Of a stretch of 64,000 nt of DNA, positions 1-12,195 are shown in pieces. The position numbers were made by a program, and so were the translations under genes. Each line of letters begins with the position of its first letter. The first letter of the stretch is position 1. Below the pieces are notes generated by a model that searched no databases, was not told the origin of the DNA, and was given only the letters and a program-made list of their open reading frames with translations. This DNA comes from Plumapathes pennacea (lineage: Eukaryota; Cnidaria; Anthozoa; Antipatharia; Myriopathidae): positions 26,144,508 to 26,208,507 of the forward strand of contig OZ038464.1 in the NCBI GenBank assembly GCA_964036295.1, written 5' to 3'.

Positions 1-1679
1 GAACAGTCAACAGAGAATGATTATCATAAAACTAGAGCTAACTTTTGCAAGGATTAATATTGTTGCACTGTCTGGATCCTGACTCGTAAATCTCCATGGC
101 AAAAACTAAAGGGATTGCAGAGGCAAGTCTGAATACTCAACATGGAGAAACACTGAAAATTACCAACTTCAAAATGTCCTTCACTTGAAAATGGATTATT
201 TTGTGCAACTCATATCTGCTCAGCCTTGTCTTTCTCGAAAGTGTTGACAGACACCTTTATCTGGGTTGTATATTTTTGCTACAAGACTGAGATATTTATT
301 ATCACATCTTCACAGCTGGAGAAAATTCCAATCAGATATTGGTTAATTGTAGTTTAGCAGTTGTAGCTGATATCACACTTGGAGATGTAAATTAAATATT
401 CACAACACAATAAGCCAGACTGCAAGGATGTGGCACTTTTTGGGCTTCAACTAATACTCTTGTTTGGCTGAAATCTTTCCATGTAAGCTGTCATTTTAAA
501 ATTTTCTGAATCCACTTACATTAATCCAGCCTGGTAGCAGGGTATTTCAATTACTTTTTTGGCCTTTTGGCCCAGGGGTGGTGACCACCAGAAAATTTAA
601 AAGTTCAAATGTTTAAGTGTGGGCCACCCCCTCAGAAGTTGGAGTTCGATTTGATAAGTATAATTATTACTGTATTTTGGCGGTTGAAATGTCACCAAAC
701 AGTCTTTCTGAAGACTACTCTGACCAGGACAGCCTGTCCAGGCAAAACATGTTTCCAGTAAACCACACATCAGCAGTAACCCACTAAAGCTGGTTCTTGA
801 CTACTGCACATGAACTAGTTCAAATTTGTACATTATTTTTGTAGCCTCATGTACTACTTTGGCTGGAAAAATCCCATGGGAATATAAGTGGTTCGAGAGG
901 TCACATGCAAATTTGCGAATCTCGCAGTCACCCAAAGTGAAGTCGTGTAGTGAAGAACAAGTTTAAGAGCAGGTTTAACCGCTGGTGTGATGGTAAGAAA
1001 GTAATCTGAAGGACATACTTGCTCGCACGTCAATGTAACCATGGCTTTTTACAATGGAGGACTTAGGGGTGGGGGGTGGGAAGCTTCCATCCCCCCTCCC
1101 CTCCCTGCCGCCTGTCTGGCAAATTAGCATATCTTGTTTCATTGTTTCTCAAATTACCACTTTTTGTTTCGTTGTTTCATTGTTTCCTTGTTTCCTTGTT
1201 TCGTTGTTTCGCTGTTTCGTTTCGTTTGTTTCATTTCGCAAATTACCAAAGCCGAACCAGGCTTAAAAGGCGAACCAAATCAATCCAGTGTCCCATTCTT
1301 GCAAAAAGCCTGGAGCAAGAGTGCAATACTTTTTTTCGCTCCAGCATGGTAATGGCTTAATTGTGTGATGCTGTAAAAAAGTCTTCATCTTTTCTTGCTC
1401 TTTTGTGAGTGATAAGCCATGTGAACACAAGGGTATCGTGAAATAAGGAAGTCCGGGAATTTTCGGCATTCAAACAAGTCATGACCAAATAAACTGAGTG
1501 CAGTTGGAATCTCGTTACACAACAAGGACCAAACCAGACAGTGCGAAGATCCCAAGAAACGTCGACGATGGACAATGGGTCGACAATAATGTTAGCGTGA
1601 CATGTGAGCATGCTACCAGAACGCTACAAGAGTCATAAACCATTAAACCATGCAGTTCCTCCGGAAGAAATCAACTTAC
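1..1679. other. no recognised gene; low-complexity stretch
   Basis: I recognise no gene here. Around 1130-1240 a run of repeated GTTTCNTTGTTTC-like units makes overlapping open frames that are low-complexity artefacts. Exons belonging to the possible minus-strand gene starting at 1740 could lie here or beyond the window edge, but none could be joined in phase with confidence. Confidence 0.4.
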
Positions 1680-1740
1680 CTCGGAATAAGGTCGAGCAAA
1701 CCACCACAGCCAGCCAAATACCAAAGCCTGATGCCTCCAT
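1680..1740 (-). CDS. possible first exon encoding a signal peptide
   Basis: A minus-strand ATG at 1740 opens a 20-codon stretch beginning MEASGFGIWLAVVVCSTLF, a short polar start followed by a hydrophobic core as in a secretory signal peptide. It ends at a good donor, G|GTAAGT, leaving phase 1. No downstream exon could be joined with confidence: the nearest in-phase acceptor, near 1597, leads to a stop after about 30 codons. It may be the start of a secreted or membrane protein that continues toward or past the left window edge. A chance ORF is equally possible. Confidence 0.25.
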
Positions 1741-2627
1741 ATTCGACGCGTCTCTGAAAACATGAAACGACAAGAAGAGTCTTTCGCACGCAAACGTAAT
1801 ATGGTTGACAAACACTCGGTCTAAACACTACTTGGCTGCTCCGACAGGTATGGTTTTCACATAAGGTTTTATTGTGATTAACTACTGTACATGCATGTTG
1901 GGCCGAATCGACAACACAAAGAACATATTTAATAGAGTCGGGATTCAATCAGCGTACCACTAGCTTACACAGTTTTCACCGCCTCACCACAATTAACTAC
2001 TGGCAAATGACAGCTAACATATCCCTACCCATAAGGTAAACTCTAGAAAGAAAAATATCATCGCCAAATATCATAAAAATAACGCGGACGCGGCATGGAC
2101 ATGAAAGAAAACCTATACAATCGCTTTAATCTTATGGCGCCGCCATGTCTTAGACTTTGTTGCGCGCTTCTTGCAACGCCTCTTTGTCTAAAACCATGCA
2201 AGCAACTGTACTTTGCATTCCTACCTCTTTTGCTGAATCACCCGATGATTACATGCTGAAGTAAAGCCAAGCTCCACCACAAGAACTAACCTGAACTCAC
2301 TTCGAAAGAACTAGCTCCAGTACAATAACAAGCACACTCTTCTTTAGAGCACACGAGCCAATCACAGAACTGCGAGAGCCTGGAGAGAGACACTGATATC
2401 CGGCTCAGTGGGGATAGTTTTGTCTTGATAAGACGCAGCTGTCCAGATAAGATAAATTTATAGCTACTGGTCTTTTCATTTCAAAGTGCCCCGGTTGTTC
2501 TGCATTTGCACTAAACAATTGACTTGAAGCATATAGCAATAAACGGCACTAGAAAGTGTTGACTAGCGAGAAACAAGCGGGCAGGAAGAACAAGTGAACC
2601 ACTCAGGAGAGAGAAAGACGAAGAAAA

Positions 2628-2716
2628 ATGAAACGGAAGCTATTTCCTATGTTTTTCGTTCTTTGTTGTTTTATTCAGTTTCAAAGACCAAATGCGAAAC
2701 CTTTTGCCGATAATAA
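2628..2716 (+). CDS. possible first exon encoding a signal peptide
   Basis: A plus-strand ATG preceded by GAAAA opens a frame reading MKRKLFPMFFVLCCFIQFQ, then polar residues ending at ADN. This is a basic start with a hydrophobic core, typical of a signal peptide. A usable donor AA|GTCAGT follows at 2716-2717 (phase 2). Without splicing the frame runs on to 2846. No second exon was found before CDK2, which lies on the other strand. The gene family is unknown. Confidence 0.25.
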
Positions 2717-2888
2717 GTCAGTGACTTATACAAACAGTGCACAGGTTTCGCACCGTCCTCACCAGCGCACTGGAAACAGGCGTGTTCTTTTTTTAAACAT
2801 TTTAATCGACGGATTACCGATCGGCATTTTGCACAGTCAAAATTAGAAAACAAAAGGACCTATCCTGTTTCCGGAATGAGCGGAATAC

Positions 2889-2930
2889 TATTCCGTCCAT
2901 TCTGCTCCCGATAGCAGAATGGACGGAATA
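2889..2930. repeat. perfect 18-bp inverted repeat
   Basis: TATTCCGTCCATTCTGCT at 2889-2906 is followed by a 6-base loop and by its exact reverse complement at 2913-2930. Related GGAATAGACGGAATAG words continue to about 3085, so this is probably the core of a small decayed repeat. Confidence 0.7.
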
Positions 2931-5486
2931 GACGGAATAGCGGTTTATTCGGAATGGATAGAATAGCCAGTAAATCGTGTTTTTTGGTATCTTTTTGTCG
3001 TATTCTGTCACGTCAGCTATTCTTTCCCTTTGGGAACTTACTTGTATTCTGTTATTCCTATTCCGGAATAGGAATAGACGGAATCTAGTCCCGTTTGTAC
3101 GCAAATTCAGGGTTTTTCTCGTATTCTTGAGGGGCGTAGCTGATCCATGTTCTGACTTATCGGTGCCGCCAATACGGTCACTGTGCTTACTTCTGCTCTT
3201 ACTTTTTTTTGGGACTCTGAGTTTGTCAAGGCTTTTCCGAGTTGCCATCACGAACGTGATGGAACTACTACTCAGGCCGACGTCTTAATTTAAAGTGACT
3301 GATTTGCTGAATCTCTTGAATATATGTAATCACCTGATGAGAGAGTAGTGGGTATTGTTTCGAGAAAGCACTGAATATATATATATTTTTACTTTTTTTG
3401 GCAATCGCGAAGTCGCCACGCGGCCGTAACTTTGCGACTGCAAAAATGACCACACAGCACATTAGATCATCCGGTTGCAGCCACGCTGTAGTCATTCGTG
3501 ACAGTGACGGGTAAAGCGGGACAACAATCGAGAAGATTGGATATTGATCATTGTATTTTTTGCATACTTGATGTTCCTGATTGGATCGCGAGCCTGATTC
3601 GAAACCGGGTTCTAAACATGCACGGACAAAATTAACCACTAAGTGAATCAGGGTGTCAAGCAAAGTAATTATTTCAATTGGTCCTCCAAAAATAATACTG
3701 TATATGCGAAGATTCATGAGTGCAGTATTGATTCGGAGCCAGGCATACCTGATCAGAGACCAAAGTACAGATAAGAGAATATTGAAATAATTTAAAGACC
3801 TGTACACATGTATGCGTGAAGGCTGGTCACTCGGGTTTAGTTTTCGTGTTTTTTATTTTTTTAACTTTCAATTTTCACTTTATTTCTATTTATTTTTATT
3901 TTTCATATATATTTTTATTTTATTGCAGTCAATGTTAACGCTGTAAAGTCACATTGGTTTTGGCTTTCGGAAAAGAAATTGCCCACAACGATAATTTACT
4001 TCTCGGTGTGGACTGGCAGTGCCGCATCACACAGGTTACTTTTCACAAAAAAGGTTCGCATTTGGCTTCACCTCGAAGCAGAGGCAACAGGCATCTCCAA
4101 AATAGCCCATTTTCGAGGTGCCTCATTCCACTCAAAGTCTAGCAAAACTATCAATCTCTCGGAGGGGGTATAGAAAAATGAAGCTTTTTGGTATATGAAA
4201 GGGTCGGTAAGGAGGCTGGCTAAAGGAAAATCGTGTTGGCATTTTACAGAAGGTTTAAAACTCGTCCCTCGATTGAGAAAAAGTCGCATTTCCGAGCGAG
4301 TTTCCTGCGGTTTTTCTGTTTAAAGGCTTTCTGTTTAAAGGCATAAAAAGGTGCATTTTTTTTCTGGACTAAATGTAAATAAAAGGATCACCATTTCGAC
4401 CCATAATGGTGGGGGAAGGGGTTGAAAGCCTGGACGGAGCCCTGAATCAAATTTTGCCCCAAGGAGGGAACTGGATTGTTAGCAACAACAAAAACATAAA
4501 TAAACTACAACACATGTCAAATTCACTGTAATACGTAATATAATTTTAATTAATTCACTCTGCAAGTGGAGAGACAAATTTATAAATATCAATCTCAAGT
4601 ATTGCACAATGCATTTCCTTTGTGTTTTCAAAATATAAGCAGTCAACTGCTTTACGATAAAGTTTGCTTTCGTAGAAAAATATATTATATTTACACACAA
4701 CTTGAAAAATACTACCATGAAAAAAGAGGCAAACCATTTAATCTTGAGCGGGTGATTGTAGGGCATTGTACCAGTAATTGCCAAAAAGGCAACAACTTTA
4801 CAGCTTGTAAAAACGTCAGATGTCTGAACTTTTTCCCCAAAAAATCAAATTGTTTGCCTCAAAGTAAAGTTGTTCTAAAATGTGCTGTGCACTGCTAAGG
4901 ATGCAGCATGTCAAATTCATGGAACTAACATAACTCTAGCCCCAACTCAGGGGTAGGATTAGGGTTCAGTCGGTTCTGTTGTTTGCATGGATTAGATATA
5001 CCAAAGCTGATGATGAAATGACACATGCCGTTTGTAATAATAAAGTTGTTGTGAAGTATGAAAGATACAGCAATTAGCTTTGAGTAAAACTGCTTTGTTT
5101 GGTAAGATGTCCAAACTTCACAACAGCTATCATTTATGCAGAGCACAGCACAAGAAAAAAATTCTCACTTCAGATAATATACCCTGTTAACTCTCAACAC
5201 TCAAGGCTCTAACCTGCAGGAACCTGAGCCTGAACTCCTAAATTTAACTCAAAATGACAGGTGGAATGTGTGAATCATTTTAAAATAATGACACACACAG
5301 CTGAGAGTTTAGTCTACATACAATACATTACCCAATATGTTATGTACCCTGCTAGACAGATTCTGAGGAGAGAGAGGAACACCTCTGCATGCAACCATTT
5401 GGTTTTCTGCTGAACATGCACAAGATCACAACACTCATTTAACTTTGCAGACCCACATTGACCAACTGATGTGATCAGATGACTTA

Positions 5487-5674
5487 TAACCCTTTCACTC
5501 CCAAGAGTGATCAAGTTCAATTTTCTCCTTCAGCAGTTAGGAGAACTTGGCTTTTGGTACCTTGCTCAGATAATAGATGATTAAACTATCAATTCTCACT
5601 ACATTGCTTGTACAATTTTCTCTTAAAGGGTTAGGAGAGAATCTGCATTTTGAACTTGGGAAAGAAAGGGATAA
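5487..5674. repeat. copy of an interspersed repeat with AACCCTTTCACTCC ends
   Basis: It begins AACCCTTTCACTCCCAAGAG and runs through AATTTTCTCCTTCAGCAG to an inverted, decayed end near GAAAGAAAGGGATAAA. The same body recurs at 8708-8916 and 62900-63107, with a more diverged relative at 30003-30211. The inverted ends and small size fit a non-autonomous DNA transposon. Confidence 0.6.
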
Positions 5675-7141
5675 ACAACCAGGTATGAACTGTTGATGTA
5701 AAAACTGATTTCTTCAAATTAATTAACCCATGGCTCCTCAAAGAATTGAGCGGTTGTGTGCAGAGTATGTCGTGTATCTACAGTAATATACGAGGTGATG
5801 AATAGGCCATTTCCAAGTTGCAATTTCTTCTGCTACAAAACAAGTCCCAGTTCAAAGCCTTAATTTCATGTGTAAAATTGGTTTTGCTTGCATGTCCATC
5901 TTTATCAGACTAACTCACTTTCTTGGAAGTTTTTCACTTGGCATTATTTTGAAAAAGAGGCAAAAGGTAATTTGGAAATTCTTCAAAAGATATTATATGC
6001 TCAAGATGAATTATTGGCTTTGAAACTGATTTTTCCCCTTGGTTGTGGGTGATCTTATTGTTCACACATGAATGGACCTGACAATCTATTGGATGTGACC
6101 TGAAAAGGTTGCACTAATGTTGTTTAAAACACTAATCTTCTCTGTCTAATAAATATATTAAGTTATCAAGCCCCAATTATCCAAACCTACCCTGAATAAA
6201 ATGAGTACTACAAGGAAAGTTTACAGTCTAACCAGCTTGAACCCAAGCAGTATATCACCTGCCATTTCTCCATGTAAAATTATGTAAAGCTGACTGTGTG
6301 GTGAAAGGAAATGTTTTCCTACTGTGCTGAAAGGTCCTGTTTTTTTCTACCCCTCCCTCCTTATCTTAATAATATAGCGTTTCGATGAACTGATTAGTCT
6401 TGTATGTCTTTTAAAGTGGTACAGTCTCTCACTAACTTGTAGAAGTACCACTTTAACATTACTTCATGCTGAGGTACCAGTGTAGAAATACATTTCAAGT
6501 CATTTCTTCTTAAGAATAAACACAAAAATACACACATTTATCGTTAGATGCCATCAAGTTGAGATAGCTACATGCATGACAGGTCTTTTATATAACAGTA
6601 GAGTTCCAAAGTGTGACATCATAACTTTGCAACTTTAAACCACATCATACAATATACACAGCTGCTGCAAGAACATGTGCAAAATTTCAAATCGCTAGTC
6701 CTCTGAAAGTGAAGCCGCAGAAGTTTAAAGTTCCAGATACTCCCATACTAAGTTCAGTTCTAAATCAAAGAAACTAACACCAAATAAGAGGTTTTAGTAT
6801 GAAGCAATTGACCTTCAAAAGCCAATATCTCAGCTGTTCAATGCTGTAATGAGCTAAACTTTTGTGTGTGAACTTTTTTAAGATAGGGCAGTCCAAAAAT
6901 TTGGACAAATTCCATTATTTCTCAAAAATAATTTTGTGACACCATCACTTTGGCACTCTATGGATACACAAAACACTTCCTTTTTTAAGAATTTGTAGTT
7001 GTCTAACTCTCAGCAAGAGAGGTATTTAATTCAAAAGATGCATAATATTTTGTTTCACTGCCATGCAAGCTTTTATAGAGTGACTTATTTCTTCACCTGG
7101 ACACAATGTAAGTGAGGTTAGTTCTAATCTATACCTTGTGT

Positions 7142-10100
7142 TTAGGATGGTATGCTCCTTTTTACATCAATGAAGAATCGATGGGACAAGGCATTTCTGG
7201 CTGACACACGACAATTTGGTTCATATGTCAGCATTTGCTGAAATATAAAGAATGAGCAGTGAACATCAAGTCATGTTTAAAACTAAATTTGCCAATACTA
7301 TGATTCAGTCAATGTATGAGATCAAACCCAGAATTATTATAGCTTCACATTTGGATAATTCTTGTCTGTACACAATATATAAGGAAAGTGGAAGTTTCAG
7401 AGCATACTTTCATACCTGCATTAAATCTGCCCCCTGTTCATCAAGTGCTGGTATCACATTGCCCAGTTGTTGGACTGGCCATTTCGGAAATGAACTCTTG
7501 TAGTCTGGTAAATCAGAAACTCCTGGCCAAAGATTCTCATCTGGTGTACCAAGGGTTCTAATTTTGAAAGCAAATGAAACTCAAAAAAGATACTGTAAGG
7601 CTAACAGGAATATCATCAGAATACAATGTAACCACAGTTCATTCAGGCAATTTGATCCACTCACCGAAATATCCTAAACAGCTGGTCAATTTCACTGTCT
7701 CCAGGGAATAGGGCCCTTCTTGTAATCTGTAAAAAGGTAAGTGTCCATTAGAAGATGATAAATTATGCCAGCAGCTTGCATCAGCTAATCCATGCAAACA
7801 ACAGCTTGCATTATACATATAGAAACTTGTTTAACCCTTTCTAATCCTGGACATTTACACCCCCAGTTTTTAAGGTTTCCACATAAAGCATAATTATTTA
7901 TGAGCTACTAAAGTACAGATAAGGAGGTCTTTTGGTGTAAGGGTTTAATTATAAATACAGCCAAGTAGATGACATGATGTCTGAGCTCACCATTTCAGCA
8001 AATATGCAACCAATACTCCACACATCTACTGGAGTTGAGTAATATCGACATCCCAGCAGGATTTCAGGTGCTCTGTACCACAGGGTGACTACCTCATGAG
8101 TGTACGACCTGACAGGGACACCAAATGCTCTGGCCAAACCAAAGTCTGCAAGCTTTATTGCTCCAGATGAATCAATCAGAAGATTCTGTGGTTTCAGATC
8201 TCGATGCAGGACTCGATGAGAGTGACAGTACGCTACTCCACTAAGCAGTTGGTAGAGGTAACTCTGCAGACAAAAATCATCAATAATCAAGATTTACCAC
8301 AACTTTGACCATTCCAGCTCTTGCAAAAAGGGTAAAGGCTAATATTGCCCTAATTCACTAAAACATTGAACATTGTAGACCTTCTCTACTCCTGTTGATA
8401 AGTATATGGATGTCAGGCCAGTGAAAAAGAGCATGAATAATAAACTAAACATACTGCTTTGATCTCTTAGTTCATACAAATTTGTAAAGGCTGTTTTTCA
8501 CCAGCAACATAAGTATTAGCATTATGCACTTGCAGAAGGAAATGCTCCCACTTTCTTATGCCTGTCATGTGTGTATCAGGTGCTTATAATCATGTTGCTA
8601 GCAGAAACCAGCCTTACAGGGTTTTGAGAAGGCTTACAACTGGGATAAAAAGAAAAATGTTCAGAAGTGCATCAAGAGAAAACTACTTTACTTTTCTTTG
8701 GTGGGCCTTAAACCTTTCACTCCTGAGAGTGATCAACTTCAATTTTCTCCTTCAGTCTCTCACCAGAGATGTATGATACAGTAAGGAGAATTTGCTACTT
8801 GATAGTTTGCTTAGATAAAAGTTGATTGGCCTATCAATTCTCACTACATTGCTCATACATTTTCTTCTTGAATGGTTGGGAGAATTTGTATTTGAGCTCA
8901 GGAGTGAAAGGGTTAAAGATCAGGATTTTACAGTATTATAGCTCCCATATTCCTAGTCACCTTTATTAAAGCCATTGGGATCCCTGAAGCAGGCGTAGAG
9001 TCCATGTACTTTTTGAGGTCTTGGTTCAGGAATTCAAACACAAGGTAAAGCTTTTTTTCACTGTGCACTACATCCAGTAGTCTGTTGGAGCAACAAGGAA
9101 GGAGTTTAAATACAGTATTAGCTTCCCAAGGTCAACAGAATTATATATGGTATTACAAAGGAAATATATAACATTCTGTCCTTTAAAAGAATATTGATTT
9201 GACAGGAACTTTTCTTTCATTCAGAAAAATTCACTTAAAAATAATGCTAATGCTAAAATAATGCTAGTTAATCCTTTTGGCAATTTAGAACATGCATGTA
9301 TGAAGGGGTACAAATATGATAATCTTTTGATGAAAAACATGTGAATGAAACAAAGTCACTCAATTCCAAGCATGGAACAAACATAACATAACATAATTAT
9401 TTTTCAGCAATAGATGCATGATATAGTAAGTTTATACTTGTGTTTGGCCAGCATGACTATTCTGACATTTTAATAAAATTACTAGCAGGAAACAGTTCAC
9501 ATATCCTTGACATACTAATAACAATATTACTGTACCTTGGTGTACTTTGCTAAAGTACTTAAAAAATCTTAGGACACTTTTCACTCATCTCATCCTAATA
9601 ATACGTTTTAATCCAAGTACAAAAAAAAAAAAAAAAAAACACGTCTGATTATCTTTTCATTGCTCACCTATTTAGCATATTATCGTGTCTAAAAGACTTA
9701 AAAAAGCATAAAGGATCACGAGGATATACCTCCAGAATATGAACAAATGCTTCAGAAGGGATTGAAGAGGCCACTGCCACTTCCAAAGCCGGAGTCAACT
9801 CCCCCAGGCTAAAAGGTTTGGCGAGAAGCCACACATTTTGGTATGCGAAAGTCTTGTGACAACAGAAATATGCAGAAGATCCAAAAGTACTATTTGAACT
9901 TCTAGTTAATTAAATTTCGCAAGTTCGCAAATAATACTACTGAGTGTCAGGACATCTTTACAGCGAAACCTATGCACAGTGTTAAATTCTTTGTGTGTTA
10001 TAAGAAAGCACTTTCCCTGAAACAACAGCTCCTCGGTCGCAAAATGTTAACGCATCGCGAAGCTACACACATCACAACACTTTGTGCTTTTTCTGTGGCA

Positions 10101-10714
10101 ATATATATAATAAGCGTTATATTCATTCATTTAGTGCTGTGTCCGATTGAACTTAAGCTTGTATGTCTCGAATGAGCATTGCAATATTATCCAATGTCGA
10201 CCATGCGACAAATTGTTGTGAAACAAAAGCGAGCCAACACTCACCTCACAACATTCGGGTGGTTTAGCTCCTTTAGAAGTGAAATTTCCCGTATTGCTGT
10301 ACTGGGAACTCCTTCTGACTCCCTAAAGAATAAAAACCAAAGTTTTAAGAGCTTTAAAGCAGGCGCATTCGAACAAAGCACCGTCGAGATGCACAATAAG
10401 GGCTGCCGTAACAAGCAAGGCCGGCCTCTGCAGTTTGCAGGCTTAAAAAGTCAAATTAATCTCGACGGCAAGCGCTAAGTCTAACTGAGCATTGGGAAGC
10501 TCTAGGAAGTTACGTAAGTTACTTTTCTCCAGCTTCGTATTGTCCCAACACACAAGAAAGGCAGAGTATCATGCTTTTGAGTTCAAATAAAGACATACGT
10601 GTCAAGCCGGATCTTTTTCAGCGCAACCATTCGCCCAGTTGCTTTGTTCTTGGCCTTGTACACGACTCCATAGGTACCCTCTCCAATCTTCTCAATTTTC
10701 TGAAAACTGTCCAT
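7142..10714 (-). CDS. CDK2: cyclin-dependent kinase 2
   Basis: Ser/Thr kinase that, bound to cyclin E or A, drives G1/S and S phase in the nucleus. Seven GT-AG exons (high to low): 10714-10599, 10322-10245, 9081-8961, 8263-7991, 7726-7665, 7557-7416, 7237-7142, joining in frame to 295 aa, close to human CDK2 (298). Visible features: Gly loop GEGTYG (11-16) with inhibitory-site Thr14/Tyr15, catalytic Lys33, PSTAIRE (45-51), HRDLKPQN around Asp127, DFG at 145 and T-loop Thr160 in [18 protein letters not shown] and the [17 protein letters not shown] region favour CDK2 over CDK1. The start at 10714 matches the family. An in-frame ATG at 10855 would add 47 residues, but that stretch carries E2F and CCAAT promoter motifs and is probably not coding. 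The C-terminus ([13 protein letters not shown]) is slightly diverged. Intron 3 carries an interspersed repeat. Confidence 0.97.
8708..8916. repeat. AACCCTTTCACTCC repeat inside CDK2 intron 3
   Basis: It starts TTAAACCTTTCACTCCTGAG and ends GGAGTGAAAGGGTTAA, so the ends form an inverted repeat of about 15 bp. The body resembles the copies at 5487 and 62900. It lies wholly in the intron between exons 3 and 4. Confidence 0.7.
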
Positions 10715-10802
10715 GGAGGAGACCGGAGGAAGGCTCTTCTTTATTTCATTTCTCCTCTCTTCGCCGCGCCAACCTCCGCGTTCCCGCGCAAGTGCATTTT
10801 CT

Positions 10803-10851
10803 GATTGGTTGATTTTTGGCGCGCTGCCCAGATCTGCACCCTGATTGGCTG
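10803..10851 (-). promoter_or_regulatory. CDK2 promoter: E2F-like site flanked by two CCAAT boxes
   Basis: TTTGGCGC at 10815-10822 matches the E2F consensus TTTSGCGC. It lies between two ATTGG (CCAAT on the minus strand) motifs at about 10804 and 10844, roughly 90-140 bp upstream of the CDK2 start codon. Paired CCAAT and E2F elements are typical of cell-cycle-regulated animal promoters. The motifs are seen; the regulation is inferred. Confidence 0.55.
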
Positions 10852-12195
10852 ACATTATGCTGGTTCTTTATACTGATTTGCTAAGCAATCGTGCGCCGAC
10901 GGAACGTGGGCAGCGGGGTCACAAAACAAAATGGCGGACAAAGTGATCTTCCTGTGTTCTTTTCAGTTCTTCGACCAATGTTACGTGATATGTCTCCCTT
11001 GCCTCCAGTCGAATGTTTATTAAGGATGAGAGCAAAGAAAAGGTAACTCGAAAGATTACATCACTCATTTCTGAGAACATCTTTTTAGGTTCCTCTCCGG
11101 TAATACAAACAGCTAAAACTATTGCTTTAGCTTAATAAAATGTTGCGCGATATTTCCCACTGGTACGTTCTGGTAATGTTACCACAAGTTAGGAGTTTGG
11201 GAGATTTTGTACAGCTTGTTCTTTGATATTGCTCCCGTGACGCTTGTTTGGTTTATGTGTTTACTTGAAATGCACGCAACATAGGAAACAGACATTATGT
11301 CCCTGGGCACAAATACAAGTATATGAAATTAAATATATATATTAAACGTGGGTACATCAAGCAAATAATTATTTTATTCAGCAATTTTTTTTGAGAACAT
11401 CTCCATAATACTACTACTACACCAAGAAATAGTTTATCATGAATCTCATGTTATGCATGCTCACAGAAAAACTGAAACTTTAACATTGTACTGTGTTATA
11501 GTGATTACCAATTTGGCATATAATCCTCTGCAAATGTTCCCCTCTGTAGACATATCACCCACACTGCAGTTTGGAAGGCTTTTCAATGTGGTGATTCTTT
11601 AAAGAACTGTTACTGTGAATTTTTGTTTAAAATGAAGGCTGGTTCACACTAGTAAATCAAGCGCAAGGGCAAACACAAGCTACACATGTCAAAACAATGC
11701 AATTTGATTGTGCTAGGGGCAAGGTTCAATGGCACTGCATAAGTTTTTCTTTTCAAAGGAAAAGAAGGCATATAATCAACTTAGGAATATAAGAATGTGC
11801 TGCACGATTTGCATGTATGCATAATAATCATTTTGTTTCACAATCTCAACCCAAATACCAACATGCACAGTTAGAGGTCAGACAAAACCACATGTTACTG
11901 GTTACAGTGGATTACGGCAGTTCCTGTGAGAACTAGTGCATCAGCATAGAGATGAATGGTAATGTAAGATTTTTGTGGATATACTGTTTAAGGAATGAGT
12001 TGGCTGACATTTCAAGCATTAGTCTTTCATCAGTGCAAAAACATAGGACTGCAATATCTTTTTAGAAGGCTCCAGCTTAGGTTTTGCTGCTAGTGTGAGC
12101 CCAAGTAATAAATTAGTAATGTATTTACTGTCACCTTGCATCCCTGTAGAATGTCAGGCTGAACCAGATCAACCTTTGATAGTTAGATGGTAGAG
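10852..12195. other. CDK2 upstream region and ORC4 downstream region
   Basis: No coding sequence recognised. CDK2 upstream sequence is at the left and the ORC4 3' UTR, on the same strand, at the right. A stretch at about 12121-12190 resembles one inside ORC4 intron 12 (about 12600-12672), sharing ATCCCTGTANAATGTCAGGC. Confidence 0.5.

Larger units (their letters stand above)
2717..7141. other. intergenic; no gene recognised
   Basis: About 4.4 kb of AT-rich sequence. I translated the most promising stretches and found no family-level match. It holds repeated GGAATAG/TATTCCG words between 2870 and 3090, with one strong hairpin listed separately, and one copy of the AACCCTTTCACTCC repeat. The CDK2 3' UTR should occupy its right end. 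Confidence 0.5.

Noticed and set aside
1054-1360. Overlapping plus-strand frames rich in Phe/Ser/Cys/Val
   Set aside because: They come from a TTGTTTC-type low-complexity repeat and appear in several frames at once.
10715-10855. N-terminal extension of CDK2 from an upstream in-frame ATG
   Set aside because: The added 47 residues are absent from CDK2 proteins, and the DNA contains E2F and CCAAT motifs expected of the promoter.
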